Shown here: positions 37,432 through 45,618 of the stretch, one piece after another | How positions within the stretch are numbered: the first letter of the stretch is position 1 | Layout: each line of letters starts with the position of its first letter | Source: Rhizorhabdus sp049889055 | GTDB lineage: Bacteria; Pseudomonadota; Alphaproteobacteria; Sphingomonadales; Sphingomonadaceae | Length of the DNA: 64,000 nucleotides | Assembly (NCBI RefSeq): GCF_049889055.1 | Contig: NZ_JBLTWO010000004.1 | Span: 255,158-319,157, forward strand | Direction of reading: 5' to 3' | The notes under the pieces: model-generated | What the model was told of the DNA's origin: nothing | The model's input: the letters and a program-made list of their open reading frames with translations, nothing else | The model's database searches: none | Translations under genes and position numbers: made by a program

Positions 37432-37920
37432 TTAGACGCAGTTCCCCGGAGCGGTATCGAGATCGGGCCACAGGCGCCGGGCAGCGCGTCGCGCGAAGCG
37501 CAGCGTCTCGGCCTTGCGGCGCGCACCGGACAAGGGCCGGTGCGGCGCATCGCGCAGGATCGCAGCCTCATAGCGGTCGGCCACGATCAGTCCGCAGCAG
37601 TGCGGGCGGAAATGCCCCGTTTCGAAAGGCGACAGATCGAAGCCGCCGGGAACGGCCCAGAAGAAACGGTCGCAATAGTCGAGATAGTCGGGCCACTTGC
37701 CGTCGCCCAGAAGATCGGCGCGCGACACCTTGATCTCGACAATGGTGATGCAGCCGCGCGCATCGATCGCCATCATGTCCGCCCGCCGACCATTGCCCAG
37801 CGGAACCTCCAGCAGCGGGGTCATTTCCGCCTGCAGAAACAGACGGGCGACGCCGCGCGCGACATCCTGCGCGACCAGCGGCGAAGGGGCGGGATCTGTC
37901 GATGGACACGCGTCGGCCAT
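37432..37920 (-). CDS. mmcB: MmcB family DNA repair protein
   Basis: The 162-residue product has a PD-(D/E)xK nuclease-like pattern (LGNGRRADMMAIDARG then IVEIKVSRADLLGDGKWPDY) and FWAVPGGFDLSPFE, conserved in MmcB. In Caulobacter mmcB is an SOS gene for mitomycin C resistance. Monocistronic and convergent with the ankyrin gene. Confidence 0.9.
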   Translation of the reverse strand: MADACPSTDPAPSPLVAQDVARGVARLFLQAEMTPLLEVPLGNGRRADMMAIDARGCITIVEIKVSRADLLGDGKWPDYLDYCDRFFWAVPGGFDLSPFETGHFRPHCCGLIVADRYEAAILRDAPHRPLSGARRKAETLRFARRAARRLWPDLDTAPGNCV

Positions 37921-38012
37921 GTCGCAGCCTAGAACAATCCGGGAACGGGATAAAGCCTGGGATCGGCAGGCAATGCTATGGTCGCGCCGCTATGGCCACG
38001 CAGACGAATTCT

Positions 38013-38351
38013 TCAGCACAGGCAGTCGCGTGCGAGCTGCAAAGCCTCGGGATGGTCGATCTCGACCGCCCACAGGTCGGGATCGGTGCGCCGCCGCCGT
38101 GCGATATAGTCCGCAGCCGCCCCCGGCTCGCTCGGATCGGCCGGCCCGACCGTCTCCAGGCCGAAGCCCCCTTCAAAACGCCAGACGCGTTCGCAAAGTC
38201 CGACGGGACGGCCCCGGTCGCACAGAAGCAGGAGGATCGCTCCCGCAGTCGCATCGCCCTTCGCCAGCACCATCGCCGAGCCTCCGCCGGCTTCGGTCCG
38301 GCGGATCAGGGCCGACACGGACAATCCCGTGGCGGGCCGGGCCTCGGTCAT
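38013..38351 (-). CDS. DUF1491 family protein
   Basis: The 112-residue product fits DUF1491 (SALIRRTEAGGGSAMVLAKG, RRRTDPDLWAVEIDHPEAL). Function unknown. Its start overlaps the stop of the thioesterase gene upstream. Confidence 0.88.
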   Translation of the reverse strand: MTEARPATGLSVSALIRRTEAGGGSAMVLAKGDATAGAILLLLCDRGRPVGLCERVWRFEGGFGLETVGPADPSEPGAAADYIARRRRTDPDLWAVEIDHPEALQLARDCLC

Positions 38352-38815
38352 TGGTTCCCGGTCGGGCGGGCGTAGCCGGGCAGGCTTGCCAGCGCGATGC
38401 GCGACCGCATGAAGGTACCGGTGCCGCGGGCAACCTCTTCCCCTTCGCCGTCGATCAGGCGCGCATCGGCGACCAATACCCGCCGCCGTCCGTTGACCCA
38501 GCGCCCTTCGGCGATGATCGGCCCCTTCTTCATCGGGCGGGTGAGCAGCAGGTTGAACGCCGTGGTCAGCAGGAAGAAGTCGTTGACCAGACTGTTGGCC
38601 GCATAGAAGGCGGCGTCGTCGAGCATCTTGAAATAGGTGGTGCCGTGCGCTGCACCCGCCGCATGATAATGGCGCGGATCCACCTCGAAATGGATGCGAG
38701 CCATACCTTCTTCGGGGATTTCCAGCCGCGAGGCGAAGAGCTGGTTGATCGGCGCTGCAGCGTAGAGCGATTCGAGGGCACGATAATGCGCCTCTGCGCC
38801 GGTCTCTCCGCTCAT
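38348..38815 (-). CDS. PaaI-like hotdog-fold thioesterase
   Basis: The 155-residue product has the hotdog helix region (YHAAGAAHGTTYFKMLDDAA) and the strand pattern TAFNLLLTRPMKKGPIIAEG of PaaI-type acyl-CoA thioesterases. The substrate is unknown. It lies 16 bases after ptsN and overlaps DUF1491, forming one unit hpf-ptsN-thioesterase-DUF1491. Confidence 0.85.
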   Translation of the reverse strand: MSGETGAEAHYRALESLYAAAPINQLFASRLEIPEEGMARIHFEVDPRHYHAAGAAHGTTYFKMLDDAAFYAANSLVNDFFLLTTAFNLLLTRPMKKGPIIAEGRWVNGRRRVLVADARLIDGEGEEVARGTGTFMRSRIALASLPGYARPTGNQ

Positions 38816-38831
38816 GCCGTCCGCCGGCGGC

Positions 38832-39317
38832 TCAGGCGGCGTGGCGGGTCTCGCCGGTCGCGAACAGCGCATAGAGCGCATCGTCCGAACCGGCGCCCCG
38901 CAGCTTCGCCACGAACGTCTTGTCGCGCATCCGCCGGCTGACGCGGGCGAGAGCCTTGAGATGCTCGACCCCGGCATCGACCGGGGACAACAGCAGGAAG
39001 ACGAGGTCGACCGGCAGATCGTCGATCGCCGCGAAGTCGATCGGGTTACCGAGTCGCGCGAACAGACCGACGACCCGGTCGAGGCCGTCGATCTTGCCGT
39101 GCGGAATCGCGATACCTGCGCCGAAACCCGTCGAACCGAGCCGCTCGCGCTCGACGAGCCGGTCGACGACGAGCTTTGCATCGACATCGACCAGCTTCGA
39201 AGCAACGCCAGCAAGCTGCTGGAACAGCGCCTTTTTGTTGGGGACGACGAGAGCGGCCTGCACCGCCTGCAGCGACAGCAGGTCGCTCAGGTCATCCATC
39301 GATTTGCTGTCACTCAT
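38832..39317 (-). CDS. ptsN: PTS IIA-like nitrogen regulatory protein PtsN
   Basis: Phosphoacceptor of the nitrogen-related PTS. The 161-residue protein has the IIA(Ntr) active site at H73 (GIAIPHGKI) and the family N-terminus. It is 20 bases after hpf, the usual order; rpoN, which often precedes hpf, is not here. Confidence 0.94.
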   Translation of the reverse strand: MSDSKSMDDLSDLLSLQAVQAALVVPNKKALFQQLAGVASKLVDVDAKLVVDRLVERERLGSTGFGAGIAIPHGKIDGLDRVVGLFARLGNPIDFAAIDDLPVDLVFLLLSPVDAGVEHLKALARVSRRMRDKTFVAKLRGAGSDDALYALFATGETRHAA

Positions 39318-39337
39318 TCGACGGGATTCGCTATTCC

Positions 39338-39925
39338 TTATCCGGCTGCCCGGCTCGGCTCGACCCAGCCGATCGTGCCGTCGTTGCGCCGATACACCAT
39401 ATTGAAGGCGCCGGTACCAGAATTTCGGAAAAGAAGCGCCGTCGTATTTCGCAGGTCCAGCATCATCACGGCATCGGAAACCGATGCATCGGGAACGTCG
39501 ACACGGGTCTCGGCGATGATCACCGGGCTGTCGCCGGCTTCATCCAGTTCTTCCTCGCGCGGGGCTTCGAAAACGGTGTAGCCGGCATTCTCGTCGATCG
39601 CGTCGATCGGCGCCGCGACGGGGGCAGTGCGCGACTTCAGGCGACGCATATAGCGACGGAGCTGGGTCTCGATCCGGTCGGCGGCCTGTTCGAACGCGGG
39701 GTGGGCCTCCATCGCGTGGGCCGATCCCTTGAGGATCACGCCCTGCATGACATGGGCGATGATATCGCAGGAAAAGCCGTTGCCGTGCTGACCACGACCG
39801 AAGGTCACGTGAGCGGAAAGGCTACGCGAGAAATATTTGTCGGCAATCGCTTGGAGCCGGGTCTCGACATGGGTCCGGAGCGCTTCGCCCGTGTCCACCT
39901 GATGTCCCGAAACACGAATTTCCAT
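39338..39925 (-). CDS. hpf: Ribosome hibernation-promoting factor, long form
   Basis: The 195-residue protein has the N-terminal HPF/YfiA domain (MEIRVSGHQVDTGEALRTHV) and, after a linker, the C-terminal dimerisation domain (DLRNTTALLFRNSGTGAFNM), so it is the long form that pairs 70S ribosomes into 100S dimers. First gene of the hpf-ptsN unit. Confidence 0.95.
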   Translation of the reverse strand: MEIRVSGHQVDTGEALRTHVETRLQAIADKYFSRSLSAHVTFGRGQHGNGFSCDIIAHVMQGVILKGSAHAMEAHPAFEQAADRIETQLRRYMRRLKSRTAPVAAPIDAIDENAGYTVFEAPREEELDEAGDSPVIIAETRVDVPDASVSDAVMMLDLRNTTALLFRNSGTGAFNMVYRRNDGTIGWVEPSRAAG

Positions 39926-40001
39926 GGCAATTCTCCAACTGTGTTACGCTGATGGTGCGGCGCTCACAGGTCCGCGACCATCCGCACATTTTCGGATAGA
40001 A

Positions 40002-40700
40002 TCAGCCCGCCACACCCTCCAGCCAGAGCGGCGCGTCGAGCTTCTGTACAAAGGCCTTGTGTCTTTCCTGTTCCTCCTCGCTGGCAAAATGGGGCCGGAT
40101 GGGCCGAATGGCGCGCGCGGCCACGATGCTGGGCGCTGCGACGACGATCGTCTCCTCGACGACCATTTCGGTGATCGAAAGGCCGATCTGACGGCCTCCC
40201 GTCAATTCCACATAGACCTGGGCGAGCAGCTGTGCGTCGAGCAGCGCGCCATGCTTGACGCGGTGGCTGCGGTCGATGCCATAGCGGCTGCACAGCGCAT
40301 CCAGCGTGTGCTTGGCGCCCGGATGGAGCTTGCGCGCCATCGGCACCGTATCGATCATCCGGCTCATGGCGATCTTCGGCCGACCGCACAGTGTCAGCTC
40401 CGCGTTGAGAAAGCCGAAATCGAATCCGGCATTGTGCGCGACCAGCGGCGCATCGCCGAGAAACTCCAGCAGTTCGTCTGCCAGCGAGGCGAACAGCGGC
40501 TTGTCGCTCAGGAAGCGGTCCGACAGGCCGTGGATCTGCTCGGCCTCGATCGGCATCGCGCGCTGAGGGTTGAAATAGGCGTGATAGGTGCGCCCGGTCT
40601 CGACCCGGTTGACCATCTCGACACAGCCAATTTCGACGAGCCGGTCTCCTGTCGCAGGGTTCAGGCCAGTGGTTTCGGTGTCGAAGACGATCTCTCGCAT
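40002..40700 (-). CDS. dnaQ: DNA polymerase III subunit epsilon
   Basis: 3'-5' proofreading exonuclease of the replisome. The 232-residue protein has Exo I (REIVFDTETTGLNP), Exo II (LVAHNAGFDFGFLN) and Exo III (HGALLDAQLLAQVY), and the C-terminal tail that binds the alpha subunit. ATG 40700 lies inside the coaE 3' end (40-base overlap). Confidence 0.95.
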   Translation of the reverse strand: MREIVFDTETTGLNPATGDRLVEIGCVEMVNRVETGRTYHAYFNPQRAMPIEAEQIHGLSDRFLSDKPLFASLADELLEFLGDAPLVAHNAGFDFGFLNAELTLCGRPKIAMSRMIDTVPMARKLHPGAKHTLDALCSRYGIDRSHRVKHGALLDAQLLAQVYVELTGGRQIGLSITEMVVEETIVVAAPSIVAARAIRPIRPHFASEEEQERHKAFVQKLDAPLWLEGVAG

Positions 40701-41302
40701 GAACGACAATATCGGACTCCGTGCGTCCGTAAGCAAGTGACGAGATGACGGACGGCCCTGCGCGTCCGATCGATCGTCCCGCCATTGTCGATGACGAAGT
40801 CGGCGCGCGCGCGTTTTTCGTGGTCGGGCAGCTGCAGCGAACGGATATGCTTGAGTTTCAACGGGTTCATGCCCGGTCTGGCAAGCACTCGACGGGCCTG
40901 TTTCCACGCGGGAGCCGAGACGACGACGGTCGCATCGACCAAACGCCAGCCGCGTTTCTCGAACAGCAGCGGGATGTCGAGCACGACGAGCGGCCGCGCA
41001 CGGTATCGCCGCAGAAAGAGACGGCGCGACTCGACGAGGGCCGGATGCACGATCCGCTCGAGCCGGTGCAGCGCGGCTTTGTCGCCGAGCACCGCTTTCG
41101 ACAGCACCGCCCGATCGATCCCATGGGGGCCGGCCGTGCCCGGAAAGGCCGCCTCGATCGCGGCGACCAGGCGGCCGCCTCGCCCCTGGAGACGGTGAAC
41201 TTCGGCGTCGGCGTCATAGACGGGCACCCCGGCGCGCGCGAACATGGCCGAGACGGTCGACTTGCCCATGCCGATCGAGCCGGTCAGTCCGATGACGATC
41301 AT
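40661..41302 (-). CDS. coaE: Dephospho-CoA kinase
   Basis: Last step of CoA synthesis. The 213-residue product has the P-loop GLTGSIGMGKSTVSAMF, the CoA-binding DADAEVHRL region and RIVHPALVESRR. The final ~13 residues are encoded in sequence shared with dnaQ in another frame, so the C-terminus is unusually extended. Eight bases after aroE. Confidence 0.93.
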   Translation of the reverse strand: MIVIGLTGSIGMGKSTVSAMFARAGVPVYDADAEVHRLQGRGGRLVAAIEAAFPGTAGPHGIDRAVLSKAVLGDKAALHRLERIVHPALVESRRLFLRRYRARPLVVLDIPLLFEKRGWRLVDATVVVSAPAWKQARRVLARPGMNPLKLKHIRSLQLPDHEKRARADFVIDNGGTIDRTRRAVRHLVTCLRTHGVRYCRSCERSSSTPKPLA

Positions 41303-41310
41303 CGCGCGGC

Positions 41311-42177
41311 TCAGGCGAGCAATTGCCGGCGCAGATCCTCATCGGCGCCGCGCGGCGCGGGCACGCCGAAGAAATGCTCGAAGGCGACCGCCGCCTGCCC
41401 GACCAGCATGCGCAGCCCGTCGACCGTGCGGAGCCCCCGCGCCCGCGCTTCGGCGAGCAGCGGCGTTTCGAGCGGGGCATAGACGATATCGTAGATCACC
41501 GCATTGGGCGGAACGTGGCTGAAGTCGAGCTGCAACGGCGGCTGCCCCTTCATGCCGAGCGAGGTCGTGTTGACCACGACATCCAATATGCCTTGGCGGT
41601 CGTCGAACGGGAAATCGGTGGGTTGGGCGAAGATGTCGATCGGTGCGACCAGCCGGTCGTCGGGCTCGAACGCCTCGCGCAGCGCACGGGCCTTGTCGAG
41701 ATCGCGGGCGATGATGACGCAGGTGAAGCCCTGATCGTGGAGGGCGATCGCGACCGCCTTCGCGGCGCCGCCGGTCCCGAAGATTCGCGCCATGCGGAAC
41801 AGATGCTGCTGCGCGAGCAAGGGCTGGAGCGGTTCGAGGAATCCCGCATAGTCGCTGTTATGGCCGATCAGCCGCCCTTCGCGCGGGACGATCGTGTTGA
41901 CCGCGCCGATGCGCTGGGCCGCCGGGTCTAATTCATCCAGAAACGGCATCACTGCCTGCTTGTGCGGGATGGTGACGTTGCAGCCGCGCCACAGCGGATC
42001 GGCGCGCCGCTGTTCGAAAAAGCTCTGAAGATCTTCCGACCGAATGTGAGATGCACGATAATCGGCTGCGATTCCAGCTTGTTGCAGCCAATGTCTGTGA
42101 ATCATCGGCGATTTGGAATGGGCGATCGGATCGCCGATCACCTCGGCATAGGGCAGGTTCGATACGTCGTCGGTCAT
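41311..42177 (-). CDS. aroE: Shikimate dehydrogenase
   Basis: Reduces 3-dehydroshikimate with NADPH in aromatic amino acid synthesis. The 288-residue protein shows GDPIAHSKSPMIHRHWL, the catalytic lysine segment (GCNVTIPHKQAVMPFLD), NSDYAGF, and the NADP loop (FGTGGAAKAVAIAL). Start overlaps maf by four bases (ATGA). Confidence 0.96.
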   Translation of the reverse strand: MTDDVSNLPYAEVIGDPIAHSKSPMIHRHWLQQAGIAADYRASHIRSEDLQSFFEQRRADPLWRGCNVTIPHKQAVMPFLDELDPAAQRIGAVNTIVPREGRLIGHNSDYAGFLEPLQPLLAQQHLFRMARIFGTGGAAKAVAIALHDQGFTCVIIARDLDKARALREAFEPDDRLVAPIDIFAQPTDFPFDDRQGILDVVVNTTSLGMKGQPPLQLDFSHVPPNAVIYDIVYAPLETPLLAEARARGLRTVDGLRMLVGQAAVAFEHFFGVPAPRGADEDLRRQLLA

Positions 42178-42779
42178 GACGGCAGGACTCCCCGTGTCCG
42201 CAGATAGTCGAGCAGCGGCAGCAGCGGCAGGCCCAATATGGTGAACTGGCTTCCCTCGATCCGCGCGAAGAGCTGGGCCCCGCGCCCTTCGAGGCGGTAG
42301 CCGCCGACGCAGTGGCCGATCTCGGGCCATTCGGCATCCAGATAGGCATCGATGAATGCCTCGCCGAGCGGGCGCATGTGAAGGGCAGCGACATCCACAT
42401 GCCGCCAGATGGGGCGTCCTCCCTCGCAGATCACCACAGCGCTCCACAGCCGATGCCGCTGTCCGGAAAGACGCAGCAGCAGATCGCGTTGTTCGTCGCG
42501 GCTGCCAGCCTTGTCGATCATGGCATCATCGTCGAACGCGACCGTGGAGTCACAGCCGAGCACCAGCGCGTCGGGAAAGCGCTGCGACAGCCGCATCGCC
42601 TTGAACTCTGCCAGGGCGTCGGCAAGGTTGCGCGGCGAGATAGCTTCGGCTCGCAGCCCGTCTTTCATCGCCTCCTCGTCGACGCCGGCGGCCATCGCTT
42701 CGAAGTCGACGCCGGCTGCGGACAGCATCGCACGGCGCGAGCTCGATTGAGAGGCGAGGATCAGGCGGGGTGGGACCAT
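42174..42779 (-). CDS. maf: Maf family nucleotide pyrophosphatase
   Basis: House-cleaning hydrolase of modified or canonical nucleoside triphosphates. The 201-residue product has the Maf N-terminal SSSRRAMLSAAGVDFEAM, the catalytic VLGCDSTVAFDDDAM and LRLSGQRHRLWSAVVICEG. Its ATG overlaps the stop of the PPDK regulator (TGATG) and its stop overlaps aroE. Confidence 0.95.
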   Translation of the reverse strand: MVPPRLILASQSSSRRAMLSAAGVDFEAMAAGVDEEAMKDGLRAEAISPRNLADALAEFKAMRLSQRFPDALVLGCDSTVAFDDDAMIDKAGSRDEQRDLLLRLSGQRHRLWSAVVICEGGRPIWRHVDVAALHMRPLGEAFIDAYLDAEWPEIGHCVGGYRLEGRGAQLFARIEGSQFTILGLPLLPLLDYLRTRGVLPS

Positions 42780-43612
42780 CAGCTGTCCTTCCCCTGGTTG
42801 CGCTTCGCTGCGCGATCATTGGCGAGATTGATGATGGCGGCTGCGGTCTCCTCGATCGATCGCCGGGTGACGTCGATCACCGGCCATCCCTGATCGGAGA
42901 AGATGCGCCGGGCAAAGGCCAGTTCCGCGACGACCTTCTCATGATCGACATAGGCCGTCTCGGGCGACTGGTTGAGCGACAGCAGCCGGTTGCGGCGGAT
43001 CTGGATCAACCGATCGGGGCTGGTGGTCAGCCCGACGACCAGCGGATGGACGAGCGAATAGAGCGAGCGTGGCGGTGGGGATTCGACGACCAGCGGGACA
43101 TTCGCGACCTTGTAGCCGCGATTGGCGAGATAGATCGAGGTCGGCGTCTTCGACGATCGCGATACGCCGGTCAGGATGATGTCGGCCTCTTCCCAATCCT
43201 CGGGGATCAGGCCGTCGTCATGCGCGATCGTGTACTGGATCGCTTCGACGCGCGCGAAATAGGCGGCATCGAGCATGTGCTGGCGCCCCGGCCGGGCGAG
43301 CGCCTCCTGCCCCAGCAGCTGCGACAGCGCCTCGATCACCGGGTCGAGGGCCGAGACGCTCGGCAGGCCGAGGGCGTGGCAGCGCGATTCCAGCCGTTTG
43401 CGGATGTCGTTGTTGACCAGGGTGAAGATCACCAGCCCCGGGCGCTGGGCGATTTCGAGGAGTATCCGGTCGAGATGGCCCTGGCTGCGGACCATCGGCC
43501 AGAAATGCTTGATCGTCTCGACCCCCTCGAACTGGGCGAGCCCCGCCTTGGCGATGTTCTCGAGCGTCTCGCCGGTCGAATCCGACAGGAGATGGAGATG
43601 AAGGCGGATCAT
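42779..43612 (-). CDS. Pyruvate, phosphate dikinase regulatory protein (DUF299)
   Basis: Bifunctional kinase/phosphorylase that switches PPDK or PEP synthase on and off. The 277-residue product has the N-terminal LHLLSDSTGETLENIA, the P-loop-like ILTGVSRSSKTPTSIYLA and LVVGLTTSPDRLIQIRRNRL. ATG 43612 is preferred; GTG 43621 is in frame. The gene borders oriC, as its homologue does in Caulobacter and Rickettsia, and heads the maf-aroE-coaE-dnaQ run. Confidence 0.93.
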   Translation of the reverse strand: MIRLHLHLLSDSTGETLENIAKAGLAQFEGVETIKHFWPMVRSQGHLDRILLEIAQRPGLVIFTLVNNDIRKRLESRCHALGLPSVSALDPVIEALSQLLGQEALARPGRQHMLDAAYFARVEAIQYTIAHDDGLIPEDWEEADIILTGVSRSSKTPTSIYLANRGYKVANVPLVVESPPPRSLYSLVHPLVVGLTTSPDRLIQIRRNRLLSLNQSPETAYVDHEKVVAELAFARRIFSDQGWPVIDVTRRSIEETAAAIINLANDRAAKRNQGKDS

Positions 43613-43782
43613 GATCCGCACTGCCCCGAAGCGAAGCGGACATGATCGGGGACGGTTCTGTGGAAAAGCATGAGGATCGGGCTAGCGGAAGGCTGGGCAC
43701 GCTTTCAAGCGCTGCTTTCATCCCCGCTGACCGGCCGATCGTCCCTGGATTCATCCACAGCATCGACAATCCCGGCACTGCC

Positions 43783-43791
43783 TGTGGATAA
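43783..43791 (-). promoter_or_regulatory. Perfect DnaA box
   Basis: Minus-strand TTATCCACA, identical to the strong E. coli consensus. Confidence 0.8.
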
Positions 43792-43807
43792 CGGGCATGG
43801 CGCGAAT

Positions 43808-43840
43808 GACTCGCGGACTCGGCGCGAGTCCCTGTGAGTC
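43808..43840. repeat. Cluster of four GANTC methylation sites in inverted array
   Basis: GACTC at 43808 and 43816 and GAGTC at 43826 and 43836. The centre forms a hairpin: GGACTCG (43815-43821) with CGAGTCC (43825-43831). GANTC is the CcrM target. Confidence 0.7.
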
Positions 43841-43863
43841 AAGCTGTTGGCAATTGCACCGGT

Positions 43864-43872
43864 TGTGAATAA
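43864..43872 (-). promoter_or_regulatory. DnaA box
   Basis: Minus-strand TTATTCACA, within the TTATNCACA consensus, next to the AT-rich segment. Confidence 0.7.
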
Positions 43873-43936
43873 ACCCCGGTTCACACGCCCCTACAACAGC
43901 TTCAATTTCTCTTTAAAAGAATCAGAAAGTAATAAG

Positions 43937-44971
43937 ATGGCCGCCCAGCCTGCCGAAACGCGCCCCCTGCTCTCCGTGCTGCGCGGCGAACGTCGTGACC
44001 CGCCACCGGTCTGGCTGATGCGGCAGGCGGGGCGCTATCTGCCGGAGTATCGCGAACTGCGCGCCAGCAAGGGCGGATTCCTCGCGCTCGCCTATGACAG
44101 CGACGCCGCGGCGGAGATCACGCTGCAGCCGATCCGCCGTTTCGGATTCGACGGCGCGATCCTGTTTTCCGACATTCTGGTCATTCCCCATGCCCTGGGA
44201 CAGGATCTGCGATTCACAGCCGGCGAAGGGCCCCGCCTGTCGCCGACCCTGCTCGACACGACGCTGGACGCGCTGACAGCAGCTCCTGAGCGGCTGCTGC
44301 CGATCTACGGCACGATTGAACGGGTGCGGAAGGCTTTGCCCGCTGAGACGACCTTCCTCGGCTTTGCCGGCAGTCCCTGGACGGTCGCGACCTATATGGT
44401 TGCGGGTCAGGGCAGCAAGGAGCAGGCCGAGGCTCGGCGCTTCGCCTATCGCGATCCCTCCGCCTTCGCCGCGATCATCGACAGGCTCATCGAGGCAACG
44501 ACCGACTATCTGTCGCGTCAGATCGAATCCGGCGTCGATGCCGTGCAGCTGTTCGACAGCTGGTCGGGCAGCCTGGCACCGCGCGAGTTCGAGCGCTGGG
44601 TGGTCGCACCCACTGCCGAGATCGTCCGCCGGCTTCATGCGCGTCACCCGGGAACGCCGATCATCGGCTTCCCCAAGGGGGCTGGCGGAAAGCTGCCGGC
44701 CTATGCCCGTGAAACGGGAGTCGATGCGGTCGGCCTCGACGAGACGGTGGATCCGGTCTGGGCCGATCAGGCTTTGCCCGAGGGCCTTCCGGTACAGGGC
44801 AATCTCGATCCGCTCCTGCTCATTGCCGGGGGCGAGGCGCTCGATGCGGCGGTGGATGCCGTTAGGGCAGCTTTCCCCCATCGGCCGCATGTGTTCAATC
44901 TCGGTCATGGCATCCAGCTCGACACGCCGATCGCGCATGTCGAACGGCTGCTGGCACGGATCAGAGGGTAA
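43937..44971 (+). CDS. hemE: Uroporphyrinogen decarboxylase
   Basis: Decarboxylates uroporphyrinogen III to coproporphyrinogen III in heme synthesis. The 344-residue protein has the signature WLMRQAGRYLPEYRELRA, the ILFSDILVIPHALG block and FAGSPWTVATYMVAG. ATG 43937 follows an A-rich leader without a clear Shine-Dalgarno; the in-frame upstream codon at 43847 lies inside oriC. hemJ follows 11 bases downstream. Confidence 0.96.
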   Translation: MAAQPAETRPLLSVLRGERRDPPPVWLMRQAGRYLPEYRELRASKGGFLALAYDSDAAAEITLQPIRRFGFDGAILFSDILVIPHALGQDLRFTAGEGPRLSPTLLDTTLDALTAAPERLLPIYGTIERVRKALPAETTFLGFAGSPWTVATYMVAGQGSKEQAEARRFAYRDPSAFAAIIDRLIEATTDYLSRQIESGVDAVQLFDSWSGSLAPREFERWVVAPTAEIVRRLHARHPGTPIIGFPKGAGGKLPAYARETGVDAVGLDETVDPVWADQALPEGLPVQGNLDPLLLIAGGEALDAAVDAVRAAFPHRPHVFNLGHGIQLDTPIAHVERLLARIRG

Positions 44972-44982
44972 GGGACACAACC

Positions 44983-45429
44983 ATGCTGCTCGGCTTTCTC
45001 GGCAATGCCTATCTCTGGGTCAAATCCGCCCATCTGATCTTCGTGATCTTCTGGATGGCGGGGCTCTTCATGCTTCCGCGCTTCTTCATCTATCATCATG
45101 CCGCAGCACCGGGCTCGATGGAGGATCAGGCCTGGATCGAACGCGAGCGGCGGCTGCGGTCGATCATCCTGAATCCGGCGATGATCCTCGTCTGGCTGTT
45201 CGGGCTGATGCTCGCCTTCGACCAGGGTCTGTGGAGCACGGCCTGGTTCCACGCGAAATTCGCGACGGTGATCCTGCTTTCGGGATTTCATGGCTGGGCG
45301 ATCGGCTATGGCAAGAAGATGGCAGCCGGCCATCGCGCGCCATCCGACAAGGCGCTGCGCCTCATGAACGAGATTCCTGGGATCGCTACCGCGATCATCG
45401 TCATCCTGGTGATCGTCCGCCCCTTCTGA
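44983..45429 (+). CDS. hemJ: Protoporphyrinogen IX oxidase, HemJ type
   Basis: Inner membrane enzyme for the penultimate step of heme synthesis. The 148-residue protein has four membrane segments and the conserved histidine in WVKSAHLIFVIFWMAGLF, the RFFIYH block and the KFATVILLSGFHGW segment. Downstream of hemE, as is usual in alphaproteobacteria. Confidence 0.93.
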   Translation: MLLGFLGNAYLWVKSAHLIFVIFWMAGLFMLPRFFIYHHAAAPGSMEDQAWIERERRLRSIILNPAMILVWLFGLMLAFDQGLWSTAWFHAKFATVILLSGFHGWAIGYGKKMAAGHRAPSDKALRLMNEIPGIATAIIVILVIVRPF

Positions 45430-45618
45430 GCCGGGAGGACCCGCCGTCTTCCCCGACGGTCGGGTGCTTGACTTGACGCGCGGCCACGCTTAGGTCGGCC
45501 TTTAGAACAGCACCGCCGTCCGAGCGGAAAGCCTTTCTCCTGTCCAGAGCCGAAGCGGCCCTCTCCATCGCCGCCGCCGATTCTCCCATTCTACGCCCAA
45601 AGACTCAGGATTCCGTCG

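Larger units (their letters stand above)
43613..43936. other. oriC: Probable chromosomal replication origin (oriC)
   Basis: A 324-base non-coding region between the divergent PPDK regulator and hemE genes. It holds one perfect DnaA box (TTATCCACA, minus strand, 43783-43791), a TTATTCACA box (43864-43872), and two one-mismatch boxes (43659-43667 and 43751-43759). An AT-rich stretch (about 43895-43936) could be the unwinding element, and six GANTC sites lie within 176 bases. Genes within several kb to either side are transcribed away. The same location is the mapped origin in Caulobacter. Confidence 0.85.

Noticed and set aside
39800..39820. TCACGTGA inside hpf as parS
   Set aside because: The 8-base core is palindromic but the outer arms do not fit the GTTTC/GAAAC pattern.
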